From Enterococcus alishanensis (GTDB lineage: Bacteria; Bacillota; Bacilli; Lactobacillales; Enterococcaceae), in the NCBI RefSeq assembly GCF_019218635.1, contig NZ_JAHUZB010000004.1, forward strand, positions 310,001-374,000: a stretch of DNA of 64,000 bases, written 5' to 3'. This document shows, in pieces, positions 10,706-17,107 of this stretch. Within the stretch, counting starts at the first letter, position 1. Each line of letters opens with the position of its first letter. The translations under genes and the position numbers were made by a program. The notes below the pieces were generated by a model that saw only the letters and a program-made list of their open reading frames with translations, was not told where the DNA came from and made no database searches.

Positions 10706-10899
10706 TCCTTGTTCCTCCTTCCTCGATTCGCCATGACTAGACCCACACATCCAGGTGGTTCTTTTTTGGCGATAAAAAATAATGCATCATCTGTGCATCC
10801 ATTATCAAACGTACCTTGACACAGTCAGCACGTCTCTTTCTGAGAGACCTGTTCACAAAGCACCTTTGATAGCATACCATGGGACATTTCAGCTGTCAA
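10706..10899 (-). promoter_or_regulatory. rpsL operon promoter and structured leader
   Basis: Consensus promoter on the minus strand: TTGACA at 10894-10899, 17-bp spacer, TATGCT at 10871-10876. The transcript would begin near 10864 with a leader of about 155 nt. It contains the hairpin GTCTCT / AGAGAC (10832-10848) directly after the start and further short repeats around ATGCATCATCTGTGCAT. The remainder of the 318-nt gap to 11023 holds the rpiA promoter region. Function of the leader is unknown. Confidence 0.8.
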
Positions 10900-10962
10900 C
10901 AAGCTCTGCTGCTTTTTTTTAGTTTGAAAAATATTTTTTTACTTGTTTAATGAAAGTATTCC

Positions 10963-10991
10963 TTTTTTTTTCATGTAACAGCGGTTACAAT
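10963..10991 (+). promoter_or_regulatory. rpiA promoter region with palindrome
   Basis: A perfect inverted repeat TGTAAC-AGCG-GTTACA at 10974-10989 overlaps the likely -10 box TACAAT (10986-10991). The region 17 bp upstream is only a T-run, so the -35 is poor and the promoter may need, or be blocked by, a regulator bound to the repeat. Confidence 0.45.
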
Positions 10992-11023
10992 AAGGAAAAC
11001 GTATAGAAAGTGGGATTTTTCAA

Positions 11024-11698
11024 ATGAACTTGAAAGAATTAGTAGGCCTTGAAAGTGCCAAATATGTTAAGGACGGCATGATTGTCGGTTTAGGTACTGG
11101 CTCAACCGCCTATTACATGGTGAAAGAATTGGGACGTCGGGTTAAAGAAGAAGGTTTAAATATTATTGGTGTGGTTACTTCATTGAAAACAGAAGAACAT
11201 GCTTTGGAGTTGGGAATTCCTTTAAAAGCCATCGATGATGTTGATCATGTTGACCTAGTAATTGACGGCGCTGATGAAATTAGTTCAGACTTTCATGGGA
11301 TTAAAGGTGGCGGTGCCGCTCTTTTATTCGAAAAAATTGTCGCAACTTATTCTAATGAAGTCATTTGGATTGTTGACGAGAGTAAAGTGGTAGATCAATT
11401 GGGTAAATTTCCGTTACCAGTTGAAGTTGTTCCTTTTGGTAGTGAAAACTTATTCCGCCATTTTCAAGATAAGGGCTATCATCCTGGTTGGCGTCGGACA
11501 GAAAACGGTGAGATATTAACAACTGACGGTGGGCATTATATTATTGACTTAAATCTTGAAGTGATTGAAGATCCTCATGCTTTAGCAGATGAATTGGATC
11601 AGACAGTTGGCGTAGTCGAACATGGATTGTTCTTAGATATGATTGCTCGCGTGATTGTTGGTACACCTGACGGACCAAAAACAATTGAAGTCCCATAA
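11024..11698 (+). CDS. rpiA: ribose-5-phosphate isomerase A
   Basis: 224-residue cytosolic enzyme that interconverts ribose-5-phosphate and ribulose-5-phosphate in the pentose phosphate pathway. Substrate loop GLGTGSTAYYMV near residues 26-37; catalytic region DLVIDGADEIS (Asp residues and downstream Lys in IKGGGAALLFEKIVA) and DESKVV are intact. Full length. It precedes gpmA on the same strand but appears to have its own promoter, and so may be regulated separately. Confidence 0.96.
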   Translation: MNLKELVGLESAKYVKDGMIVGLGTGSTAYYMVKELGRRVKEEGLNIIGVVTSLKTEEHALELGIPLKAIDDVDHVDLVIDGADEISSDFHGIKGGGAALLFEKIVATYSNEVIWIVDESKVVDQLGKFPLPVEVVPFGSENLFRHFQDKGYHPGWRRTENGEILTTDGGHYIIDLNLEVIEDPHALADELDQTVGVVEHGLFLDMIARVIVGTPDGPKTIEVP

Positions 11699-11749
11699 AA
11701 ACTTTTTTTAAATTTAAGTTGTTAAGATTAATAGCAAATTCACCAAAAA

Positions 11750-11813
11750 AATTGTACAATGTAGCGGTAGTATGAAAATTTCAGAAATAAATTACACAAG
11801 GAGAGATTTATCC
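11750..11813 (+). promoter_or_regulatory. gpmA promoter and start context
   Basis: TAGCAA - 17 bp - TACAAT (-10 at 11755-11760), then AAGGAGAG at about 11798-11805, 8 nt before the ATG at 11814. An ATG at 11772 lies almost on the predicted transcription start and has no ribosome binding site, so the later ATG is used. Confidence 0.55.
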
Positions 11814-12500
11814 ATGCCAAAATTAGTATTTTCTCGTCACGGATTAAGCGAATGGAACAAATTAAATCAATTCACTGGTTGGGCAGATGTTGACTTAGCT
11901 CCAGAAGGTGTTGAAGAGGCAAAAGAAGGCGGACGTAAAATTAAAGAAGCGGGTATCGAATTTGATATTGCTTATACTTCAGTTTTAACTCGTGCCATCA
12001 AAACTTGTAACTATATTTTAGAAGAATCTGATCAACTTTGGGTTCCAACTGTTAAATCTTGGCGCTTAAACGAACGTCATTATGGTAAATTGCAAGGTCT
12101 TAACAAAAAAGAAACTGCTGAAAAATATGGTGATGAACAAGTACACATCTGGCGCCGTTCTTACGATGTATTACCTCCATTAATGGAAGCAACTGACGAA
12201 GGTTCTGCAGCAAACGATCGTCGTTACGCTGACTTAGATCCTCGTGACGTGCCGGGTGGCGAAAACTTAAAAGTTACTTTAGAAAGAGCTTTACCTTTCT
12301 GGCAAGATGAAATTGCTCCAGCTCTAAAAGACAACAAAACTGTTTTAGTAGCAGCTCACGGTAATTCATTACGCGCTTTAGCTAAACATATTGAAGGTAT
12401 TTCTGATGAAGACATCATGGACTTAGAAATTCCAACTGGTCAACCTTTAGTTTATGAATTAAACGATGACTTAACAGTTGCTAAAAAATATTACCTATAA
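11814..12500 (+). CDS. gpmA: 2,3-bisphosphoglycerate-dependent phosphoglycerate mutase
   Basis: 228-residue glycolytic enzyme that interconverts 3- and 2-phosphoglycerate through a phosphohistidine. The RHG motif [10 protein letters not shown] lies at residues 6-15 (catalytic His 9), the substrate loop is [13 protein letters not shown], and the second histidine is in [11 protein letters not shown]. Length is typical for the dPGM family. Monocistronic: its own promoter upstream and a strong terminator directly after. Confidence 0.97.
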   Translation: MPKLVFSRHGLSEWNKLNQFTGWADVDLAPEGVEEAKEGGRKIKEAGIEFDIAYTSVLTRAIKTCNYILEESDQLWVPTVKSWRLNERHYGKLQGLNKKETAEKYGDEQVHIWRRSYDVLPPLMEATDEGSAANDRRYADLDPRDVPGGENLKVTLERALPFWQDEIAPALKDNKTVLVAAHGNSLRALAKHIEGISDEDIMDLEIPTGQPLVYELNDDLTVAKKYYL

Positions 12501-12512
12501 GATATTTTCTTA

Positions 12513-12547
12513 AACGATTCAGTCTTTTGGCTGAATCGTTTTTTTAT
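12513..12547 (+). terminator. intrinsic terminator of gpmA
   Basis: Stem ACGATTCAG / CTGAATCGT (12514-12522, 12531-12539), 8-nt loop, then T7. Confidence 0.93.
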
Positions 12548-12632
12548 AAAAAACACCTGACAATTTTGTAGCGACCTTAATAAGTTAGCTTTTTGATCTA
12601 ACTCCTTTGAATCGTCACCTTTGTCAGGTGTT
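12543..12632 (-). terminator. terminator with branched loop after the VOC gene
   Basis: Minus strand: an 11-bp stem formed by AACACCTGACA and its complement (12552-12562 with 12622-12632), closing a 59-nt loop that itself contains AGTTAG / CTAACT, followed by a U-run. The large branched loop is unusual for an intrinsic terminator. Confidence 0.6.
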
Positions 12633-12640
12633 TCCTTTGA

Positions 12641-13036
12641 TTAAACTTTCATCCAAATGGGCTGTAATTGATTACCATCTAAATCTTCTACTTCTAATTG
12701 ATACAATTGTTCTTCAGAAAAACCTAATTCTAGGTGAAAAGTACTGCCGCCATTATCAGCAGCTAATTTTCCAAATTGTTTTACTTCCGCTACATTATCC
12801 ATGCTAAAAGCAGTCATTGAAGTATTGTATTGTTTGGTATCAATCAATTTTTTTTCACCGATAAATTGTTGATAAAATTCGTGTGACAATAACATGACCC
12901 AGAAATTATCGTCCCACATCATAGCAGCTGATTGTTCGTTTTGCATGTCTTCATTCAATTTAAATCCCAACTTCTGATAAAAAGTGATAGATTTCTGTAA
13001 ATCACTAACTGGAAAATTCGTAAAAACCATTGTCAT
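12641..13036 (-). CDS. VOC-family protein (glyoxalase/bleomycin-resistance fold)
   Basis: 131-residue protein with two beta-alpha-beta-beta-beta halves. It opens MTMVFTNFPVSDLQKSITFY, the usual VOC first strand and helix (FTNFPVSDLQKSITFYQKLGF), and ends with a strand containing DLDGNQLQPIWM, where an acidic metal ligand is often found. The substrate cannot be told; such proteins include dioxygenases, lyases and drug-binding proteins. The start is set at 13036 by AAGGAAG seven nt upstream; a longer frame reaches 13087 without a ribosome binding site. Confidence 0.75.
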   Translation of the reverse strand: MTMVFTNFPVSDLQKSITFYQKLGFKLNEDMQNEQSAAMMWDDNFWVMLLSHEFYQQFIGEKKLIDTKQYNTSMTAFSMDNVAEVKQFGKLAADNGGSTFHLELGFSEEQLYQLEVEDLDGNQLQPIWMKV

Positions 13037-13087
13037 AAGGGCACTTCCTTTTTGAAGTACTATCTCATGAATCAAAAATACAGTCAA

Positions 13088-13114
13088 AATAAAAAGCCGA
13101 GAATTCTCTCGACT
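13088..13114 (-). terminator. terminator at the end of udk
   Basis: Minus strand AGTCGAGA / TCTCGGCT, 4-nt loop, then U-rich. The stem overlaps the udk stop codon region. Confidence 0.7.
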
Positions 13115-13739
13115 AATCGTGATTTAGAAAGGTAGCTACTTTCGTTGCAATCAAATCAATCGCAACATGGTTTTCGCCGCCTTCTGGCACAATAATATCA
13201 GAATAGCGTTTGGTAGGTTCGATAAACTGGTGATACATTGGTTTGACGACACCTAAATATTGTCCAATGACTGAATCTAGTGTCCGTCCTCGTTCTTCCA
13301 TGTCGCGTTTGATTCGGCGAATAATCCGAATATCGTCGTCTGTATCAACATAGATTTTAATGTCCATTAAATCTCGTAAACGTTCGTCCTCTAAAATTAA
13401 GATGCCTTCTAAGATAATGACTTCCTTCGGTTCTTCCACAATGGTTGCTTCCGAACGAGTATGGTTCACATAATCATAGACGGGAACTTCGATGGCTTCG
13501 TATTTCAATAATTTTTCTAAATGAGTGATTAATAAATCCGTATCAAAAGCAAAAGGATGGTCGTAGTTTGTCTTTAACCGCTCCTCAAAACTTAAATGAC
13601 TTTGATCCTTGTAATAAGAATCGTGCTCCAACATCATGATGGAATGATCGGGAAAATGATTGTAAATTGCCCGACTGACGCTGGTCTTTCCACTACCTGA
13701 TCCGCCGGTTACCCCGATGATAATTGGCCTTGTACTCAT
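13113..13739 (-). CDS. udk: uridine kinase
   Basis: 208-residue cytosolic kinase that phosphorylates uridine and cytidine (pyrimidine salvage). P-loop [16 protein letters not shown] at about residues 9-24; substrate part [16 protein letters not shown] and [12 protein letters not shown]; lid region [17 protein letters not shown]. Full length for the family. The gene is downstream of a YjjG-type nucleotidase on the same strand, which fits a nucleotide-salvage context. Confidence 0.95.
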   Translation of the reverse strand: MSTRPIIIGVTGGSGSGKTSVSRAIYNHFPDHSIMMLEHDSYYKDQSHLSFEERLKTNYDHPFAFDTDLLITHLEKLLKYEAIEVPVYDYVNHTRSEATIVEEPKEVIILEGILILEDERLRDLMDIKIYVDTDDDIRIIRRIKRDMEERGRTLDSVIGQYLGVVKPMYHQFIEPTKRYSDIIVPEGGENHVAIDLIATKVATFLNHD

Positions 13740-13806
13740 CTACTTAAAACCTCTTTCGTTTTTTTCATTCTATCTATTATAACGAAAATATAAAGAATTA
13801 CTACTA

Positions 13807-14493
13807 TCAATTCATGTCTAAAAGCGGATAAAGTTCTGTTAGGCGCGTAATTTCATAAGTTGGCTTAATTGTTTCAGCAGAGTCTTGCCAATTATTTAAC
13901 CAAATTGTATCGATGCCTGCCATTTGTCCACCTTTAATATCAGAAGTTAATGAGTCGCCAATGATCACCGTTTTGGTTAAATCAATTTGTGGAATTTCAT
14001 TAAATACGTGATCAAAAAAAGCTTTTTCTGGTTTGTGAGTACCTAATTCTTCAGAAATAAATACCTTTTTAAAATACGGTTCTAAGCCTGATTCACTTAG
14101 ACGTTGCCGTTGGGTTGTCGAGACACCATTGGTCACAATGTAGAGTGCTTCAGTTTGACTTAATTTTTCTACGACAGTCAAACTGTCTGGCATTAAATCA
14201 TGTCCGGCGTTTAATAATTGGCGGTAGCGATCTTCCGTTGCTGGACCGTTTATTTCTCGACCAATAGTTTTGAAGAAACGGCTAAAACGGGTAGCTAATA
14301 ATTCTTCACGGGTAATTTTTCCTAATTCATAATCCCGCCAAAATCCTTGGTTCATCAATTTGTATGCCGCTTTATCTTGCGGTAAGTTTCTCACTTCTAA
14401 CTCTGTAAATAATTGATTCAAGGCTTTTTCTTCAGTAGCTTTAAAATCTAACAATGTGTCATCGATATCAAATAATAATGTGTTGTATTTCAT
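13807..14493 (-). CDS. HAD-superfamily nucleotidase, YjjG type
   Basis: 228-residue haloacid dehalogenase-fold phosphatase. Motif I LLFDIDDTLLDF (nucleophile Asp 9), motif II LYIVTNGVSTTQ, motif III Lys in ELGTHKPEKAFFDHVF and motif IV VIIGDSLTSDIKGG are in order with a helical cap between I and II. The LDF-type motif and NG in motif II match the pyrimidine 5'-nucleotidase YjjG, which removes non-canonical pyrimidine nucleotides; assignment by similarity only. It starts 9 nt after rsuA. Confidence 0.85.
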   Translation of the reverse strand: MKYNTLLFDIDDTLLDFKATEEKALNQLFTELEVRNLPQDKAAYKLMNQGFWRDYELGKITREELLATRFSRFFKTIGREINGPATEDRYRQLLNAGHDLMPDSLTVVEKLSQTEALYIVTNGVSTTQRQRLSESGLEPYFKKVFISEELGTHKPEKAFFDHVFNEIPQIDLTKTVIIGDSLTSDIKGGQMAGIDTIWLNNWQDSAETIKPTYEITRLTELYPLLDMN

Positions 14494-14502
14494 TTTTTCC
14501 CT

Positions 14503-15219
14503 CTATCTAAAATATATTTTTAATTGTTGTAACTCCTGCACAGTTAACTTGCGGTAATCGCCGGGTGCTAAATCAGCCGGCAAGACTAGAGGTCCCATCG
14601 CCACACGTTTTAAAGCTGTAACTTTTTTTCCACGTGCTAAAAACATCTTTTTGACTTGGTGAAACTTACCTTCTTGAATCGTTAATTCTACTTTACTGGA
14701 CTTTTCAGTTGTTGCCAAAATTTTTAACTTTGCCGGCTGACAAACAATGCCGCCATCAAAAATAATCCCTTCAGCAAAAGCAGCAATATCAGCCTCAGTA
14801 ACCCGCTCATTAATTTCTGCTTGATAGGTTTTACTCACTTTTAAGCCTGGCTGTAATAAATCATAGCCTAGTTGTCCATTATCCGTCAGCAATAATAAAC
14901 CAGTAGTATCACGATCTAAGCGTCCCACTGGATAAAGCTCGGCTCTAAAATCTATCGGTGCCACCAACTCAGTAACTGTCTGAAATTGCCCATCTTTTTT
15001 AGCCGTCACTACACCGAATGGCTTATTTAACAAATAATAAACCTGCTGGGTGACTAATCTTTCTCCATCAACGATTATTTCATGCAGCTGGCTATCGACA
15101 TTGCGAGCTGGATTACGCTCAATTTGACCGTCAACTATAACTTTATGCATTAAAAACAAACGCTTCATTGCTTTACGAGTCGTCTGCAATTGTTCTTCTA
15201 TAACTTTATCTAAACGCAT
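14503..15219 (-). CDS. rsuA: 16S rRNA pseudouridine synthase, RsuA family
   Basis: 238-residue RNA modification enzyme: N-terminal S4 RNA-binding domain (MRLDKVIEEQLQTTRKAMKR onward) and pseudouridine synthase domain with the catalytic Asp in VGRLDRDTTGLLLLT (about residues 102-116) and the C-terminal GKFHQVKKMFLA block. Most likely acts on 16S rRNA helix 18, as E. coli RsuA does, though related RluB/E/F differ little in these motifs. The start at 15219 follows AAGGAAG; upstream in-frame codons do not fit the family. Confidence 0.88.
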   Translation of the reverse strand: MRLDKVIEEQLQTTRKAMKRLFLMHKVIVDGQIERNPARNVDSQLHEIIVDGERLVTQQVYYLLNKPFGVVTAKKDGQFQTVTELVAPIDFRAELYPVGRLDRDTTGLLLLTDNGQLGYDLLQPGLKVSKTYQAEINERVTEADIAAFAEGIIFDGGIVCQPAKLKILATTEKSSKVELTIQEGKFHQVKKMFLARGKKVTALKRVAMGPLVLPADLAPGDYRKLTVQELQQLKIYFR

Positions 15220-15318
15220 GGGTCTTCCTTTTTTTGCTTTATTATAACTCTTTTTTTCTGGTTTAAAAAATAAAGTGAGTAATTTATCCTTGCAAAATAC
15301 CTCAAAGTGTCCTAACAT
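15220..15318 (-). promoter_or_regulatory. rsuA promoter
   Basis: Minus strand -10 TATAAT at 15241-15246 with a T-rich -35 (TTTTTA) 17 bp upstream. The transcription start would be only 15-20 nt before the start codon. Confidence 0.5.
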
Positions 15319-15554
15319 TAATTAATACGAAGAAATTAACTTTGTATCTTAAGTGAATCGACATAATTATGTCAAAGGTTTCTCATACACAGCGTAATGA
15401 CCTGGTGGAGAAAGTTGAATTTAGACTTTTTTTAGGCAGCTGTAAAAAGCTGTCTTTTTGCGTTCTCGCAAAGCCAACGTGCTGAGAATAACCGTCACTT
15501 AAAAAATCTGTCTGACAAACCAGCAGGCAGTCTATTTTAAGGAGGAATTTGGTT
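15290..15554 (+). promoter_or_regulatory. promoter and attenuator-like leader of the L25 gene
   Basis: TTGCAA (15290-15295), 17 bp, TAACAT (15313-15318) gives a leader of about 230 nt. It contains the palindrome GACATAATTATGTC (15360-15373), then an intrinsic-terminator-like hairpin AGGCAGCT / AGCTGTCT followed by T5 (15434-15459), then a second hairpin CTGTCTG / CAGGCAG (about 15510-15533) just before AAGGAGG. A terminator inside the leader suggests regulated read-through. This accounts for the 335-nt gap between rsuA and the L25 gene. Confidence 0.5.
15434..15459 (+). terminator. terminator-like hairpin inside the L25 leader
   Basis: 8-bp stem (one G-U) with 6-nt loop and U-run, located 96 nt before the L25 start codon and therefore a candidate attenuator rather than a gene end. 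Confidence 0.55.
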
Positions 15555-16172
15555 ATGGCAGTAACATTGAAAGTTGAAGAAAGAGCAACTCGTCCCCGTT
15601 CCCTACGTAACAAACTACGTCACGAAGGTAAGATCCCAGCAGTCGTTTATGGTTACCAAGTAGAAAGCACATCAATCTCAATTGATGAAGCTGAACTATC
15701 AAAAGCATTAAGAGAAAATGGTGGGAATACCGTTTTTGCTTTAGATTTAAACGGCAAAAAAATCAACACTTTATTACATGCGACACAATCTGATACTTTC
15801 ACACGTGTATTAACTCACGCAGAATTCTTATCAGTAAATATGTCTGAAGAAACTGAAGTTGAAACTGAAATAAGCTTAGTCGGCGAAGCAGCTGGCGTGA
15901 AAGCTGGCGGTGTCTTGAACCAAACTTCATACACAGTTATTGTTTCAGCTACTCCAGCAAACTTACCAGAAAACATTGAAGTAGATATTACCAACTTAGA
16001 AATTGGCCAATCAATTACTGTTGCTGATCTACCTAAGGATGCAGACTACACTGTGGTTACTGATCCTGAAGAACAAATCGCAAACATCAGTGAAGCACAA
16101 GCAGCTGAAGAAGTTGATGCACCAGCAGAAGCAGCTGAACCAGAAGTTATCGGCGCAACAGAAGCTGAATAA
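15555..16172 (+). CDS. rplY: 50S ribosomal protein L25, Ctc (TL5) form
   Basis: 205-residue long form of L25: N-terminal 5S rRNA-binding domain (residues 1-95, RSLRNKLRHEGKIPAVVYGY) and C-terminal TL5 beta domain (VEVDITNLEIGQSITVADLP), ending in an acidic Ala/Glu-rich tail. In B. subtilis the homologue is the general stress protein Ctc. ATG at 15555 follows AAGGAGG; an ATG two codons earlier is less well placed. Monocistronic with its own leader and terminator. Confidence 0.95.
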   Translation: MAVTLKVEERATRPRSLRNKLRHEGKIPAVVYGYQVESTSISIDEAELSKALRENGGNTVFALDLNGKKINTLLHATQSDTFTRVLTHAEFLSVNMSEETEVETEISLVGEAAGVKAGGVLNQTSYTVIVSATPANLPENIEVDITNLEIGQSITVADLPKDADYTVVTDPEEQIANISEAQAAEEVDAPAEAAEPEVIGATEAE

Positions 16173-16182
16173 TTTAAAGCCC

Positions 16183-16216
16183 AAGCAGTTATCATTTTTG
16201 ATAGCTGCTTTTTTTA
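16183..16216 (+). terminator. intrinsic terminator of the L25 gene
   Basis: AAGCAGTTATC / GATAGCTGCTT with a short T-rich loop followed by a T-run. Confidence 0.9.
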
Positions 16217-16234
16217 TATTTGGAAACCAAAAAT

Positions 16235-16386
16235 TTGTTTTTTCTACTTAAACAGGATAAAATTAATCACTACATAAGTAATTTTTGCAGATGAAGGTAC
16301 CCGTTCGTCTCATTCAGAATGGTATCCGCATTGAAAAATCTGATTAAATTTCTGGAAAAGAAATTTAATCCAAAGGAGGATACAAA
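16235..16386 (+). promoter_or_regulatory. promoter and leader of the DUF960 gene
   Basis: TTGTTT (16235-16240), 17 bp, TAAAAT (16258-16263). The ~115-nt leader holds repeat element copy 1 (16294-16370) and ends with AAAGGAGG, 7 nt before the ATG. Confidence 0.65.
16294..16370 (+). repeat. unassigned ~80-nt element, copy 1
   Basis: Shares with 25545-25640 the blocks AGGTrCC, GTTCnTCT, AGAATGGTATCCG (16316-16328), TTGAAAA and GATTAA, and ends in a perfect 12-bp hairpin (16342-16353 with 16359-16370, loop GGAAA). Copy 2 has a different stem sequence at the same place. Could be a conserved RNA element or a small dispersed repeat. Confidence 0.5.
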
Positions 16387-16713
16387 ATGTTTGAAACATT
16401 TGATTCTAATCGCAGCCGTTATGCCTCAGTCGGAGTTGTATCCAGTCTACCTGGCGAATTAATCGATAGTATCTGGTATATTATTGACTTAGACATCAAA
16501 GGCGTAATCCCTTTAAACAATATGCTTTCTTTTGGTGTAATTAATAATAATGGCCATGTCACGATGCATTTTTCGCAAGATGATGATAGTGTTGAGATGG
16601 GCGTCGACTTACCTTTTATGTATTCAACTGAATTTCCTAGTGAAGTATATGCTTACGATGATGGTACTAGACAAACCATTTTATTACCTAGCGAAATTCG
16701 CCAAAGAGGATAA
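16387..16713 (+). CDS. DUF960 family protein
   Basis: 108-residue protein beginning MFETFDSNRSRYASVGVVSS, a pattern I associate with DUF960, a family of small uncharacterised proteins in Lactobacillales and staphylococci. The middle is FGVINNNGHVTMHFSQDD and the end is LLPSEIRQRG. No signal peptide or membrane helix. Single gene with its own promoter, an unusual structured leader and a terminator. Function unknown. Confidence 0.8.
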   Translation: MFETFDSNRSRYASVGVVSSLPGELIDSIWYIIDLDIKGVIPLNNMLSFGVINNNGHVTMHFSQDDDSVEMGVDLPFMYSTEFPSEVYAYDDGTRQTILLPSEIRQRG

Positions 16714-16725
16714 AACAATTAGCCA

Positions 16726-16759
16726 CGGCAACAGAAGTTTCATTCTGTTGTCGTTTTTC
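16726..16759 (+). terminator. intrinsic terminator of the DUF960 gene
   Basis: CGGCAACAGAA / TTCTGTTGTCG with a 6-nt loop (16726-16753), then T5. Confidence 0.92.
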
Positions 16760-16853
16760 TGTGTTTAAAATTAAAATATTTCCATTTTTCTTATTTACAT
16801 CTCATTTTTTATCATGTATACTAGTGAGCAATTACAAGTTGGAGGTCATTCTT

Positions 16854-16913
16854 ATGACAAACAGAATCTACTCACAACTGAATAACCGCTTTTTCTTTAG
16901 CTTTTTTAGATAG
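16854..16913 (+). CDS. Phe-rich leader peptide
   Basis: A 19-residue open frame, MTNRIYSQLNNRFFFSFFR, preceded by TTGGAGG 8 nt upstream (16839-16845). Five of residues 13-18 are Phe (TTT TTC TTT AGC TTT TTT), just before the final Arg and stop codon. The Phe codons form the 5' strand of the first leader hairpin, as in the pheA and trp leaders of enteric bacteria. No homologue is recalled; the peptide is probably a sensor for charged tRNA-Phe and not a functional protein. Confidence 0.8.
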   Translation: MTNRIYSQLNNRFFFSFFR

Positions 16914-17051
16914 GTTTGTATTCATCAAGATGGATGCAGACTACCGAAGTTTTGTATCTATCTATGATGGCTAAAGGATTTTAACGTACCACCAGCCACG
17001 TAGAAGAAATTCTAAATGGCTGAACATGTACGATCTATTCTCGTCGATTCA

Positions 17052-17088
17052 TCACCCATTTAGTTTTTCTAAGTGGGTGATTTTTTTA
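17052..17088 (+). terminator. attenuator terminator
   Basis: 12-bp stem TCACCCATTTAG / CTAAGTGGGTGA, loop T5, followed by T7. It lies 20 nt before the ATG of the downstream gene, so it controls entry into that gene. Confidence 0.92.
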
Positions 17089-17107
17089 TGGAGAGGAAGA
17101 GAAGTAT

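Larger units (their letters stand above)
16794..17090 (+). promoter_or_regulatory. leader-peptide transcription attenuator
   Basis: Promoter TTTACA (16794-16799), 17 bp, TATACT (16817-16822), then a leader peptide gene (16854-16913) and four competing pairings. 1:2 pairs the Phe-codon region 16895-16913 with 16958-16976 (19 nt, 15 Watson-Crick). 2:3 pairs CTA..TGGCT (16962-16972) with AGCCA..TAG (16994-17003). 3:4 is a hairpin 16993-17022 with GAAA tetraloop. 4:5 pairs CTAAATGGcTGA (17012-17023) with TCAcCCATTTAG (17052-17063). The terminator is 17052-17080 plus T7. The order fits classical attenuation: stalling at Phe codons frees 2, which takes 3, which frees 4, which breaks the terminator. 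Confidence 0.8.

Noticed and set aside
16316-16328. AGAATGGTATCCG as a T-box sequence
   Set aside because: It looks a little like the T-box TGGnACCGC but has an extra base, no specifier loop and no competing terminator in the leader; the second copy is antisense to its neighbours.
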